64,000 bases of DNA, taken from positions 19,406 to 83,405 of the forward strand of contig JAOASG010000007.1 of NCBI GenBank assembly GCA_025210235.1, read 5' to 3'. Under the pieces are notes generated by a model. The model was not told the DNA's origin. It made no database searches and worked only from the letters and a program-made list of their open reading frames with translations. Positions 18,561 through 27,846 of the stretch are shown piece by piece. The position numbers were made by a program, and so were the translations under genes. Numbering within the stretch: the first letter of the stretch is position 1; each line of letters opens with the position of its first letter. This DNA comes from Vallitalea sp. GTDB lineage: Bacteria > Bacillota > Clostridia > Lachnospirales > Vallitaleaceae.

Positions 18561-18579
18561 TATTTTCATTTTGAAATTA
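18561..18579. promoter_or_regulatory. Candidate ROK operator, site 3
   Basis: TATTTTCATTTTGAAATTA: same arms as site 2 with a different 3-base centre. It lies just downstream of the sulfatase promoter, where a bound repressor would block elongation or initiation. Confidence 0.55.
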
Positions 18580-18590
18580 TTGTTTGTTTT

Positions 18591-18619
18591 ATATTACCAT
18601 ACTATATAGTTAATTTCAA
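18591..18619 (-). promoter_or_regulatory. Promoter of the first sulfatase gene
   Basis: On the minus strand, TTGAAA (18614-18619), 17 bases and TAATAT (18591-18596). Confidence 0.6.
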
Positions 18620-18770
18620 CAAGAAATAATTGCAATTTATAAAATCGATATATTATTTTTACATATTCTCCTCAATTATGTTATTAATTGTTGTTAAAAT
18701 CACTAATACACATTTATGTTTTAATTCACTTCATTACAAACAATCAATCCCAACTTGTAATTCCTATATT

Positions 18771-18789
18771 TATTTTCATTTTAAAAATA
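18771..18789. promoter_or_regulatory. Candidate ROK operator, site 4
   Basis: TATTTTCATTTTAAAAATA matches the arms of site 1 at 15 of 16 bases. It lies about 210 bases upstream of site 3 with no clear promoter of its own. NagC-type repressors use DNA looping between distant sites, which would explain it. Confidence 0.4.
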
Positions 18790-18914
18790 ATACAGTTTAA
18801 TATATTGAACATTATATACATATGATTAGATAATAAAAATCAATTTATTCATTTAAAAAATGCTGTTACTAAGAGGTTTACTAATCTATGTTAATCATTA
18901 GAATTATATATATG

Positions 18915-18958
18915 AAAATAGCAAGAATTATTGAAATCTATTTTCAAAATTCTTGCTA
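18915..18958 (-). terminator. Terminator of rsmH
   Basis: TAGCAAGAATT (18919-18929) pairs with AATTCTTGCTA (18948-18958), with an inner TTGAAA/TTTCAA stem. A TTTT run follows on the minus strand. Confidence 0.8.
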
Positions 18959-18973
18959 TAAAAGAGTAAGTTT

Positions 18974-20023
18974 TTATGATTTTATAGCCCATCTCATTTT
19001 GGTGGAACGAGCACGACTATTAATATGACATTCTTCGGCTGATGGTCTAATAATATCTGGAGCTATTTCTCGGTAGATACCTTCATGAAACAAGCGTTTA
19101 AATGATTTTTTAACAAGACGATCTTCTCCTGAATGAAAAGAAAGAATTACAACCCGTCCCCCTTTCGCAAGGACATTAGGTAGTTTTTCTAAAAATTCAT
19201 ATAACACTTCAAATTCATTATTGACATCAATTCTTAATGCTTGGAACGATCGTTGACATGACTTTTTAACCTCATCTTTTCTTTTATCTTCCGGAATAAA
19301 ATTAAGAGCATCTCTTATTATATTTTGTAAATGAGTTGTTGTTGAGATGTCTGTTCCCTTTTTTATTTCCGAAATAACAGCACGAGAGATTTCTTCTGCA
19401 TAAGGTTCATCAGAATTTTCTTCTAACATTCCCTTTAACTCATCTTTTGAAACTTCTTTTAAACGCTCTGCGGCAGATATACCTTTTTGTGGATTAAGTC
19501 GTAAATCTAGTGGACCTTCACTCTTATATGAAAATCCTCTATCAGGATTATCTATTTGCATAGACGATACTCCTAAATCTGCTAATACAAAATCTAATGG
19601 TCCTGACTCCAATGATATTTGATCAATATTTGCAAAATTTAATTGCTTAATAGTTAATATTTCGTTGTTATAACCTAACTTTTCTAATCGTTCCTTAGTA
19701 CGCTTTAATTCAATTGGATCTATATCTATTCCATACAAATGCCCTTTTGAATCTAAACATTTAAGCATTTCTAACGTATGACCACCATAACCTAGTGTTG
19801 CATCTAATCCTACTTGACCAGGAGTAATTTGTAAAAAATCTAATATTTCTTTAACACAGATAGAAATATGCATACCTGCTGGTGTGCTACCCTTTCTAAT
19901 AACTTTTGCCACAGTATCAGCATATTTCTCTGGCTGCAGTTCCTTGTACTTTTCTTTAAAAGTTCTAGGATGAGTTCCTTTATATCTAATACGTCGCTTG
20001 TGTTTTTGTTCTTGCTTATCCAT
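18974..20023 (-). CDS. rsmH: 16S rRNA (cytosine1402-N4)-methyltransferase family protein, orphan paralogue
   Basis: 349-residue SAM-dependent methyltransferase of the RsmH/MraW family. It shows the SAM motif GLDATLGYGGHTLEML near residue 93, GIDIDP, the ADLGVSSMQID catalytic loop, DRGFSY, GPLDLRLN, and the C-terminal RALRIDVNNE and ILSFHSGEDR motifs. It has a basic extension of about 45 residues at the N-terminus, absent from classical RsmH, and lies outside the division/cell-wall cluster where the usual gene resides. It may be a second copy with a changed rRNA target, or the only one; that cannot be decided from this window. It stands alone between two glycan loci. Confidence 0.88.
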   Translation of the reverse strand: MDKQEQKHKRRIRYKGTHPRTFKEKYKELQPEKYADTVAKVIRKGSTPAGMHISICVKEILDFLQITPGQVGLDATLGYGGHTLEMLKCLDSKGHLYGIDIDPIELKRTKERLEKLGYNNEILTIKQLNFANIDQISLESGPLDFVLADLGVSSMQIDNPDRGFSYKSEGPLDLRLNPQKGISAAERLKEVSKDELKGMLEENSDEPYAEEISRAVISEIKKGTDISTTTHLQNIIRDALNFIPEDKRKDEVKKSCQRSFQALRIDVNNEFEVLYEFLEKLPNVLAKGGRVVILSFHSGEDRLVKKSFKRLFHEGIYREIAPDIIRPSAEECHINSRARSTKMRWAIKS

Positions 20024-20171
20024 AATATTACCTCTCTTTTTTATTAATTCATTAGCGAATTAAATAATTCATACAATTTCTCAATTTAATCTGTTTACAT
20101 CCATATAAATTATATTGTAAATTACTTAAGATATCAATCAAAATAATATTAATCGCAAAACAATCTTCAAG

Positions 20172-22397
20172 CTATTTATCTTTTTTTCTAAATTGATTAG
20201 GTGTCATATTATAATATTTTTTAAAATAACGTATAAAGCTTTGGGAGCTATTATAACCTAGCATATTAGCAATATCCTGTATTTTCATATTTTTATTTTC
20301 TACTAAGAATAATTTTGCCTTTTCCATTCTTACATTTGTCAAATAATCAAATACAGTAATACCGTTTTCTGTTTTAAATAATGTACTAAGATACCCTGGA
20401 GATAAATACACATAATCTGCAATCATCTCAAGAGATAAATCTTTGTCATAATTATTATTAAGATATTCTTTTACTTTATTAATAATATTATCGTGCTGCA
20501 TTACATTTAATTTGGAGAATAATTGAATACTTTTTCTAATTATAGAACATATAAATTCATACATTTCATCTAAAGTATGTGCATCATTAATTTCTGTAAA
20601 AATATCACTATTTGATATTCCTATATCTTGTATACTAAATCCAAAATTAGTGGTTTGTTCAATAATATTTAAACAAACTTGGAAATAAACATATTTTATA
20701 TAATCTATATTTTTAGTATTACCTTCAAGTCCTTTTGTTAATTTTCTTAAGGCAAGAAATGCTTTCTCTTCATCTTGTTTTTTCAAATTATTAAGCAACT
20801 CTTTTTCCATATTCTTATCATAAAAAATATTTTGCTCAATTTGCTGTGGTATCATATGAAATAAAATTTTATTACCACCTACAAAAAATTTATAATCGAG
20901 TTGTTTTTGAACCGCTTCATAATATATATTAATATCCTCTAGATTTTGGAATTCATCACTTAACGATACTGTCAACGCTACATTTTCATTATAAAAAATA
21001 TTATGCATCTTTGATAGTTGTATATATATATCATTAACACTAAGATTTGTGTTCATAATAATTACTAGCCTAGTTTCATTTATTTGGCTAATTATTGTAT
21101 TAATGTCGTTATTATTAAGACATTTATCTATTTTATCTTTTATTATATCATTAACATTATCATTATCCATTTCAATCAATACTAGGTAATGATTTTTAAA
21201 CTTAAATTCTACATCTAATAAATCCAGTACTTGCTGAAAATTATTCAAATCAAACGTATGTTTATTTAACATATCATGTATAGAGTATTCTTTAAAATAA
21301 GGGAACACATATTGATAATCACTATTTAACTTAACGTTCTCAGTAAATAAATAAGCAATTACTTTATCAATAAGCTGATAATCATTCTCCGAATTAATTG
21401 TATCAATCTGAGTTATTTGATTCACTTTATTAATTAGCTTTCTAATAGGTTTATACAAATAATCCGAAAAGAAATAAGCTAATATAAGAGCGATAAACAA
21501 TATAACAAAGGAAGAAATAATATTAATCTTTCTTAATACAATCGTTGGTTTGAATAAATCATTTAACTTTTGTGCCACAACAAATGTCCAATTATATTTA
21601 GCTGAGTAACTCTTCCATACATATAATTGTTCATCCTTATAAGATAATTTTTGATTAGAACTTGATCCATTAGTAATATCATGAAATAATGTTGTATTAA
21701 TCTCATTGTCATTAAGTACATCTGAATAAATCATTGTATTATCATTAAATATAAAATGGAATAATCCATCTGTTGAATCAGCAATAAGCTCATTCCAAAA
21801 ACTATCATAATTAAGATTAATTACAATGTATGCATTTTCTTTTCTATCAAACGAAAGAAATTTCTTAATATAACTAAAAACCTTTCTACCTTTTATTGTT
21901 CTTGCTTTTGTTACATAGTTGGTACTATCAAACTTAATATTTAATATTTCTTTATCCAAAAATTCGGTTTTTGAATATTTAGAATCACTTATTATAATAT
22001 TTTCTGTATCATTAAATAAATAAATAGAATGAATTAATGGATGAGAAATAATATTTTTATTAAATAAAGTAATTGCATCTCGCATAAATAGACTACTACT
22101 GTAAGTATATTCACTAGTTGTCACTAACTTCCAAACACTATCATTGCTCACAAATTGATTAACTAGTGCATCTATATCCGTTAACTTTTGTTCAACCATT
22201 AATCTTGTTTGATTAAGAACATTTTCTCTAGAGAGATTAACTTGTTTTAGTAAATGATCATTACTGAATTTACCAATTATTGACGTTATCATTATAACGG
22301 GTATCATTATACTTATAGATATTACTAAAAAAAACTTATAAAATGTTGCACTTCTACTCTTTTTATTAATGACATTAACATCAGCAAGTTTTTTCAT
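20172..22397 (-). CDS. Membrane-bound AraC-family regulator with extracellular sensor domain
   Basis: About 741 residues. A transmembrane helix near residue 25 (FFLVISISIMIPVIMITSII) and another near 295 (IISSFVILFIALILAYFF) frame an extracellular sensor domain of Cache type. A HAMP-like linker and a poorly conserved middle region follow. The C-terminal 100 residues form two AraC helix-turn-helix motifs (LSLEMIADYVYLSPGYLSTL and IQDIANMLGYNSSQSFIRYF). I take ATG 22397, since GGGGTGG precedes it; the GTG at 22406 is part of that site. It follows the second glycan locus and should activate it on sensing an oligosaccharide outside the cell. Confidence 0.88.
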   Translation of the reverse strand: MKKLADVNVINKKSRSATFYKFFLVISISIMIPVIMITSIIGKFSNDHLLKQVNLSRENVLNQTRLMVEQKLTDIDALVNQFVSNDSVWKLVTTSEYTYSSSLFMRDAITLFNKNIISHPLIHSIYLFNDTENIIISDSKYSKTEFLDKEILNIKFDSTNYVTKARTIKGRKVFSYIKKFLSFDRKENAYIVINLNYDSFWNELIADSTDGLFHFIFNDNTMIYSDVLNDNEINTTLFHDITNGSSSNQKLSYKDEQLYVWKSYSAKYNWTFVVAQKLNDLFKPTIVLRKINIISSFVILFIALILAYFFSDYLYKPIRKLINKVNQITQIDTINSENDYQLIDKVIAYLFTENVKLNSDYQYVFPYFKEYSIHDMLNKHTFDLNNFQQVLDLLDVEFKFKNHYLVLIEMDNDNVNDIIKDKIDKCLNNNDINTIISQINETRLVIIMNTNLSVNDIYIQLSKMHNIFYNENVALTVSLSDEFQNLEDINIYYEAVQKQLDYKFFVGGNKILFHMIPQQIEQNIFYDKNMEKELLNNLKKQDEEKAFLALRKLTKGLEGNTKNIDYIKYVYFQVCLNIIEQTTNFGFSIQDIGISNSDIFTEINDAHTLDEMYEFICSIIRKSIQLFSKLNVMQHDNIINKVKEYLNNNYDKDLSLEMIADYVYLSPGYLSTLFKTENGITVFDYLTNVRMEKAKLFLVENKNMKIQDIANMLGYNSSQSFIRYFKKYYNMTPNQFRKKDK

Positions 22398-22463
22398 AAA
22401 AGCCACCCCATAATTATGCCAATTTACCTTCTATTTTTTATAGTCTCCTATAATAGTTCCTTT

Positions 22464-22472
22464 ATTATATCA
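22464..22472 (-). promoter_or_regulatory. Extended -10 promoter of the AraC regulator
   Basis: On the minus strand TGATATAAT forms an extended -10 (TGnTATAAT) about 70 bases before the start. The -35 region is poor. Confidence 0.4.
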
Positions 22473-22516
22473 TAATTGTATGATTAATAACATCTTTACG
22501 TATCTTATTATCACAT

Positions 22517-23179
22517 TTATTCTAATAATTCCAATACCTGAAGATCACTGTACTCACCTATTAATGGAGCCATCTGTCTAAAACCGATCTTCCCATCCCC
22601 TAATAAATAACCATAACTTATTCCATCATCTATCCATTTAAATATAAGTAAATCATCTATATACAAGCTTATTTCTGATCCTTTTTTAATAACCATTATC
22701 GTATAATCCCTATTTACATTTCTTACACTAGGTATTGGATCTGCACCACTAGCAACCATATGAAAACCATAGCTTTTTCTTAAATTACACATATTAAACT
22801 TTCTTTGGTTTTTTCGCCTAAAATATGATGCATGATATGTATTTATATCCCCTTCATAATACTGTCTATATATACCTTCACGCTTTGCTATTGATGTATC
22901 AAAAATTGATTTCCCATCTCTTCCTTGGGCGCAGAAGAAAAACATTGCAAGTCCTGGTTCTCTGATAGGTCTAAATTGCCAAGATACTTTTATATTACTT
23001 GGAAAATCTTTATTGCACCATAAAACAAAATTGGAAATTTGACCAAGATTTGGATCAATATTATTTTCCATCCTCATTTTTCCATTAACAAAATAAATAC
23101 TTGCATCTCCCTCTAATATAAAATCTTTAACATCTTTAGGACAAGATAGTGGATTATAGTATATTAATTTTTCCTGCAT
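22517..23179 (-). CDS. DUF1961 family protein, copy 2
   Basis: 220 residues, no signal peptide. Typical DUF1961 blocks are visible: EPGLAMFFFCAQGRDGKSIFD, REGIYRQYYEGDINTYHASY, CNLRKSYGFHMVASGADPIP and FRQMAPLIGEYSDLQVLEL. The beta-rich composition suggests a concanavalin-like fold, as in laminarinase-type or lectin domains. It is clearly a paralogue of the gene before it, whose stop it overlaps by 16 bases. The activity of the family is unknown to me; its place among sulfatases and GH88 suggests binding or cleavage of uronic-acid oligosaccharides. Confidence 0.75.
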   Translation of the reverse strand: MQEKLIYYNPLSCPKDVKDFILEGDASIYFVNGKMRMENNIDPNLGQISNFVLWCNKDFPSNIKVSWQFRPIREPGLAMFFFCAQGRDGKSIFDTSIAKREGIYRQYYEGDINTYHASYFRRKNQRKFNMCNLRKSYGFHMVASGADPIPSVRNVNRDYTIMVIKKGSEISLYIDDLLIFKWIDDGISYGYLLGDGKIGFRQMAPLIGEYSDLQVLELLE

Positions 23180-23898
23180 TGGTTCTCACCACTTTCTTTT
23201 GTGACTTCATATACTTTTAGGTTTGCATATTCGCCAATTAGAGGCGCCATTTGTCTTAGCCCTATTTTACCTTCTCCTAATACTTCACCAAATGTTTTAC
23301 CGTCATCTATCCACTTAAATAGAATTTGGTCCTTCTCTGTATATGGATTATAAATATAAAAAGATATTTCATTTTCATATTTAATTAAAGTAAGAGAATA
23401 CGGCTCCTTTATATCTTCAATATTTGGTATAGGATCTGGACCTGTTGATACCAAGTGAAATCCATAACTCTTCCTTAAATTACAAGTATGAAAATCAATC
23501 TCTTTATCTAAACGGCGTCTGTAATAAGATACGTGATAAGCATTAATATCCCCTCTATTATATTGCTTATAGATTCCTTCTCTAGGTGATAAAGCTTTAT
23601 TAAAAATATCTTCTCCATTTCGTCCCTTAGCACAAAAAAACATCATTGCAAGTCCAGGTTCATTTAGGGGTTTAAATTCCCATTTAACAGCTAAATTAGC
23701 TGAAAATTCTTTTGGACACCAAAAAACAAAATTACCCTTTTGGTTCCCTACTATTTCAGGATCTAATGTATTTTCCATTCTCATTCTGCCTTTGACAAAA
23801 TATATCTCTGCTTTACCTTCTAATATGAAATCGTCTATATCTGACTCCTTAGAAAGACTATTTTCATATAATAAGTCTCCTAATTCATATCCTTCCAT
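23164..23898 (-). CDS. DUF1961 family protein, copy 1
   Basis: About 244 residues with the same blocks as copy 2: EPGLAMMFFCAKGRNGEDIFN, REGIYKQYNRGDINAYHVSY, CNLRKSYGFHLVSTGPDPIP and LRQMAPLIGEYANLKVYEV. It has an extra loop of about ten residues near 200 (YIYNPYTEKDQILFKW). I take ATG 23898, seven bases after AAGGAG, rather than the ATG at 23922, which overlaps the sulfatase stop. The tandem duplication implies two related substrates or a heterodimer. Confidence 0.75.
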   Translation of the reverse strand: MEGYELGDLLYENSLSKESDIDDFILEGKAEIYFVKGRMRMENTLDPEIVGNQKGNFVFWCPKEFSANLAVKWEFKPLNEPGLAMMFFCAKGRNGEDIFNKALSPREGIYKQYNRGDINAYHVSYYRRRLDKEIDFHTCNLRKSYGFHLVSTGPDPIPNIEDIKEPYSLTLIKYENEISFYIYNPYTEKDQILFKWIDDGKTFGEVLGEGKIGLRQMAPLIGEYANLKVYEVTKESGENQCRKN

Positions 23899-23921
23899 AG
23901 TCATTCTCCTTTGTAATCTCA

Positions 23922-25310
23922 TTATCTATTTATTATCTCTCTAGATTCTCTTTCAATCTCCCATGGTTCCCTACCTAATTCTTTAACCAATAAGCTATGT
24001 AGCTCTTGTACAATCTCTTTATATCGTTGATCTTTAATAAGATTATTAAATTCATTAGGATCATCTTTCATGTGAAATAATTGTCTTTCTTCACCATTAT
24101 TTTCATCAATCTTATTAAAATACACATATTTGTAGTCACCTTTTCTAATCATACAATGTCCTGCTGCAATACCATGAGCATAATACTCACTTACTGTATA
24201 ATCTTTCCAAATACTCTTTTGATTATTAAGAAGATCGACCATAGAATTACCATCCCAATCGCTCGGAACATCTGCACCAGTCACATCACAAATTGTTTGC
24301 ATGACATCTAGTAGATTACAGACTTCTGTTTTTCGTATACCCTTCCCCCATTGCTTTGGCCAACTCACAATAAGAGGAACCTTTGCTGAACAATCATACA
24401 TAGAGTTCTTCCACCACAGTCCATGTTCTCCCATGTTCTCTCCATGATCGCTAGTATAAATTACAATGGTATTTTCTTTTATTTCTGAATCATTTAATGA
24501 ATCCAGGAGTTTTCCAACCTCTTTGTCAAACCATGTTACTAGTCCGTAGTATAACTCACGACCTTTTTTTATTATTGATGAATCAACTTGATCATTTTTA
24601 AATGCCTTTTGCATAATCCTATAATGTTTAGGCAAAGACTCAATATGATTTTTAGGTATTACTGGCATAGGCACTTTATCTCTATACATCTCATAATATT
24701 TTTCTGGAACAATTAATGGAAAATGAGGTGCCAGATAGCCTGCTATAAGGAAAAATGGCGGATCTTCTTTCTTTCTTTTATTAATAACATCAGAACATAT
24801 TTCAGTTACTTTCCTATCATGATCCATTACTCGATTGTCATCACCAACATAAAATTTGTCAAATCTAGGTGACAATTCACTTTCTCGACTTTCAAATTCA
24901 CCATCAGTCAAATCAATACGTTTATTATAGGGTTTTCTTATATTGGTATTAGTCCAAAAAGGATATAATTCATCCATTCCATATCTTCGCTCTTTTGAAT
25001 AATGCATCTTCCCACCTAAATAGCAATCATACCCTTGCTTACTTAGAACAGTGGCTATGGAAATAACATCATCACTTTCTAACATGCTTTCATTACTCCA
25101 CGCTCCACATTTACTTATATATTTACCTGCAGTAATTGACAACCTTGCAGGTACACATATTGGTGACGGCGTATAACAATTTTCAAACACCACTCCTTCA
25201 TCTGCTAATTGATCAAGGTTTGGTGTTTTTATAATCTTATCTCCAGCAGTTCCCATTACCGAAGCATTGTGCTCATCTGACATAATAAATAATATATTTG
25301 GTTTGTTCAC
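23922..25310 (-). CDS. Type I sulfatase (Cys-type)
   Basis: About 462 residues. The signature is PICVPARLSITAGKY with Cys52 to be converted to formylglycine. Metal ligands lie in IMSDEHN (Asp12) and YTSDHGENMGEHGLWWKN. The SDEHNASVMG start is typical of a large S1 subgroup. I take a GTG start at 25310, preceded by AGGAAAGG, because the upstream ATG at 25367 lies inside the end of the preceding sulfatase gene and the protein family begins with KPNILFIMSDEH. It lacks a signal peptide and so works on imported sugar. Confidence 0.9.
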   Translation of the reverse strand: MNKPNILFIMSDEHNASVMGTAGDKIIKTPNLDQLADEGVVFENCYTPSPICVPARLSITAGKYISKCGAWSNESMLESDDVISIATVLSKQGYDCYLGGKMHYSKERRYGMDELYPFWTNTNIRKPYNKRIDLTDGEFESRESELSPRFDKFYVGDDNRVMDHDRKVTEICSDVINKRKKEDPPFFLIAGYLAPHFPLIVPEKYYEMYRDKVPMPVIPKNHIESLPKHYRIMQKAFKNDQVDSSIIKKGRELYYGLVTWFDKEVGKLLDSLNDSEIKENTIVIYTSDHGENMGEHGLWWKNSMYDCSAKVPLIVSWPKQWGKGIRKTEVCNLLDVMQTICDVTGADVPSDWDGNSMVDLLNNQKSIWKDYTVSEYYAHGIAAGHCMIRKGDYKYVYFNKIDENNGEERQLFHMKDDPNEFNNLIKDQRYKEIVQELHSLLVKELGREPWEIERESREIINR

Positions 25311-25324
25311 CTCATCACCCTTTC

Positions 25325-26701
25325 CTAAAATACCCAATCGCTTTTTTCTTTTGCCCACTTTACACATTCATGATGTAAGGCTTCAACTATTGACTTATTT
25401 TTTTCGTCTTTTGCAACATTATTCATTTCCAATGGGTCTACTTCTAAATTATATAATTCTCGTTCCATCTTGTCATCATATATATATTTATATTGTTTTG
25501 TGATGACAGCTCTACGTATAGAACCCAATTCTGGATTACCCGAATATTGACAAAATACTTTTCTATCTTTTATCTCTTCATTGTTACGTATTCTTTCACT
25601 TTGAGATATGCCATCTAACTCATAGGACTTTTTAATTTCTAATTCATCTAATAATGTTGGCAAAATATCCAAATTTGACATAACATCGTTTATCTTCACT
25701 GGATTTACCTGTGGTATCTTTATGCATAATGGAACTTTAATGGCTTGTTCATACATCTCCATTTTTTGATACATACTATGTTGACCTAAATGATCTCCAT
25801 GATCACTTGTAAATACGATAATTGTGTTGTCCATCAAACCCTTTTCCTCAAATTTGCTAAGAATTTGACCTATTTGATTATCTACGTAATTAACCAGACC
25901 TAAATGAGCAGCCCATACTTGTTTCCACTCTTTCTGCGACACATTTTCTGCAAGTTGAGCTGGAACCCCTTGTCTTCTATTAGAGGGTTCATTTTTTGCA
26001 ATTTCACCTACATTGTTAGGTAGCTCGATTGTATCTGGATTGAACTTATGAAGATATTCCTTCGGTACCCTAAGTGGAGGATGAGGTGCCCAATAATTAA
26101 TAAATAAAGCAAGAGGTTTATCCCCAGCATTTTCTATAACATCCAAGCACTCTCTAGTAAAATACGTATCTTTATAGATATTTGAATCATATTCCCACTC
26201 AGATACGTATGTATTTGAGTATTTTTTTGCAAAGAATTCACCATTATTTCTACTTTCGTTCACTTCTTTTGAGTGTTTATTATCTCTTGTAATTGATATC
26301 CCTTCACTCTTTACATAAGCATTGTAGTCATGTTGATCAATCCACTTATTAAAATGAACCCTATTCTTTAATATTGGATTAACTTTAATATGGTCAACTC
26401 CAATGTGATTTATATTGTAACCATTTTTTTCTAATATTTCATGAATTGTTTCATGATCTTTAGCCGTTATTCCTTCCCAATCATTAAATACTACCCCGTT
26501 ATGAGTTGGATATTTTCCTGTTGCAAGAGCTGTTCTACATGGTACGCATAGAGGACATGTGTTATATGCTCTTGTAAAAATAACACTTTCTTTAGCCAAC
26601 TTATTTAAGTTAGGCGTTACCTCTATACCACATTGTTTCATACCTATACTGTCAGCCCTCTGGTGATCGGTCATAATAAAAAGAATGTTTGGTTTTTTCA
26701 T
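25325..26701 (-). CDS. Type I sulfatase (Cys-type)
   Basis: 458 residues. The signature is CPLCVPCRTALATGKYP with Cys52 as the formylglycine residue and a second Cys inside the motif (CVPCR). Metal ligands lie in IMTDHQRAD (Asp12) and FTSDHGDHLGQHSMYQK. It starts with ATG after AAGGAGG, 13 bases beyond the GH88 stop, and is cytoplasmic. It is the first of two sulfatases in the locus. Two different S1 enzymes beside one GH88 suggest that the imported oligosaccharide carries sulfate at two positions. Confidence 0.92.
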   Translation of the reverse strand: MKKPNILFIMTDHQRADSIGMKQCGIEVTPNLNKLAKESVIFTRAYNTCPLCVPCRTALATGKYPTHNGVVFNDWEGITAKDHETIHEILEKNGYNINHIGVDHIKVNPILKNRVHFNKWIDQHDYNAYVKSEGISITRDNKHSKEVNESRNNGEFFAKKYSNTYVSEWEYDSNIYKDTYFTRECLDVIENAGDKPLALFINYWAPHPPLRVPKEYLHKFNPDTIELPNNVGEIAKNEPSNRRQGVPAQLAENVSQKEWKQVWAAHLGLVNYVDNQIGQILSKFEEKGLMDNTIIVFTSDHGDHLGQHSMYQKMEMYEQAIKVPLCIKIPQVNPVKINDVMSNLDILPTLLDELEIKKSYELDGISQSERIRNNEEIKDRKVFCQYSGNPELGSIRRAVITKQYKYIYDDKMERELYNLEVDPLEMNNVAKDEKNKSIVEALHHECVKWAKEKSDWVF

Positions 26702-26714
26702 TTAAAATTCCTCC

Positions 26715-27827
26715 TTACCAGAATAATTCTTCCTCCCCTTTTAATTTGGCTAATGCTTCGACAAAGAAATAGTCTCCATATATAATCGGTGTATTAATAT
26801 ATTTTAAACGTGTATAATTTACTGTTCCCATAGTAATTAGTGCCTCTTCATCATAACCCCATGCTCCATAATTTTTATATAATGAATGTATTATTTCTTC
26901 AGCCTTATCATAATAAAAGTCTTTTTCAACACCATCAAGATACTTACACAATTCAAGAAGACCACTAGCTGCACATGCAGCGGCTGATGAATCTTTCCCA
27001 TCTCTTTGTTCTTTTGGTGCCCTAAAATCCCAACATGGAACCTTATCTTCTGGAAGATTAGCTAAAAAAAAGTGTGCAACCTGCTTAGCTTTATCTAAAT
27101 ATCTTTTATCTCTTGTATAACCATAACCTATAGATAATCCATATATTGCCCACGCTGATCCTCTAGCCCATGCTGATTCTTCTGAATACCCTTGACCACC
27201 TAATGAACCTACTCTTTCGCCTGATTCAGGGTCAAAGCATACAATATGATGTACTGAACCATCATTTCTTATAAATTCATTCATTACTGTTTCAGTATGA
27301 GCCATAGCAATATGTTTAAATCGTGGATCATTTAGCTCCTCAGATGCCCAATATAACAAAGGAACATTCATCATGCAATCAATAATAGCCCATCCTTGAC
27401 TATCTGCATAAACCTTATCAGTCCATGCTCTTATAAAGTTTCCTTTTATGTTAAATCTACCTGCTAGATGGCTTGCAGCAATAAGTCCTCTTTTTCTTGA
27501 TTCTTCATCTTTTAAAAGCTTGTAATGAGCTACTGATGAGAGTATCCACATAAATCCAACATCATGATGTATTCCAACAAAATTATGTAAATCCTTATCT
27601 AATTGTATCTCACATGATACAGCATATTTTTTTATATTTTCATCTTGTGTTTCTTTATAAATAAGCCATAATAGCCCTGGCCAGAAGCCCGCTGTCCAAA
27701 AGCCTGACCTTTCGTTATTATATTGACCTTCTATTGATACATGCGGAAATGTATCTCTTATTCTATTACTTACTTGTAACACTTTTGAGATAGCTTGTTC
27801 CCACGCTTCATCATACCACTTATTCAT
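26715..27827 (-). CDS. Unsaturated glucuronyl hydrolase (GH88)
   Basis: 370-residue alpha6/alpha6-barrel enzyme that removes the unsaturated uronic acid left at the non-reducing end by polysaccharide lyases. The pair of aspartates known from Bacillus UGL (Asp88, Asp149) is found as Asp89 in GIHHDVGFMW and Asp150 in WAIIDCMMNVP. Other GH88 blocks are WTAGFWPGLLWL, SEESAWARGSAWAIYG and DSSAAACAASGLLEL. No signal peptide, so it acts after import. It follows the ABC permease genes and precedes two sulfatases. GH88 members act on products of hyaluronan, chondroitin, heparin or gellan; the sulfatases favour a sulfated glycosaminoglycan. Confidence 0.93.
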   Translation of the reverse strand: MNKWYDEAWEQAISKVLQVSNRIRDTFPHVSIEGQYNNERSGFWTAGFWPGLLWLIYKETQDENIKKYAVSCEIQLDKDLHNFVGIHHDVGFMWILSSVAHYKLLKDEESRKRGLIAASHLAGRFNIKGNFIRAWTDKVYADSQGWAIIDCMMNVPLLYWASEELNDPRFKHIAMAHTETVMNEFIRNDGSVHHIVCFDPESGERVGSLGGQGYSEESAWARGSAWAIYGLSIGYGYTRDKRYLDKAKQVAHFFLANLPEDKVPCWDFRAPKEQRDGKDSSAAACAASGLLELCKYLDGVEKDFYYDKAEEIIHSLYKNYGAWGYDEEALITMGTVNYTRLKYINTPIIYGDYFFVEALAKLKGEEELFW

Positions 27828-27846
27828 TATGTATCAATCTCCTCTC

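Larger units (their letters stand above)
18544..18973. other. Intergenic region before the sulfatase gene
   Basis: It holds operator sites 3 and 4, the sulfatase promoter, and near 18915-18958 the terminator of rsmH. I see no coding potential in the rest. Confidence 0.6.
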
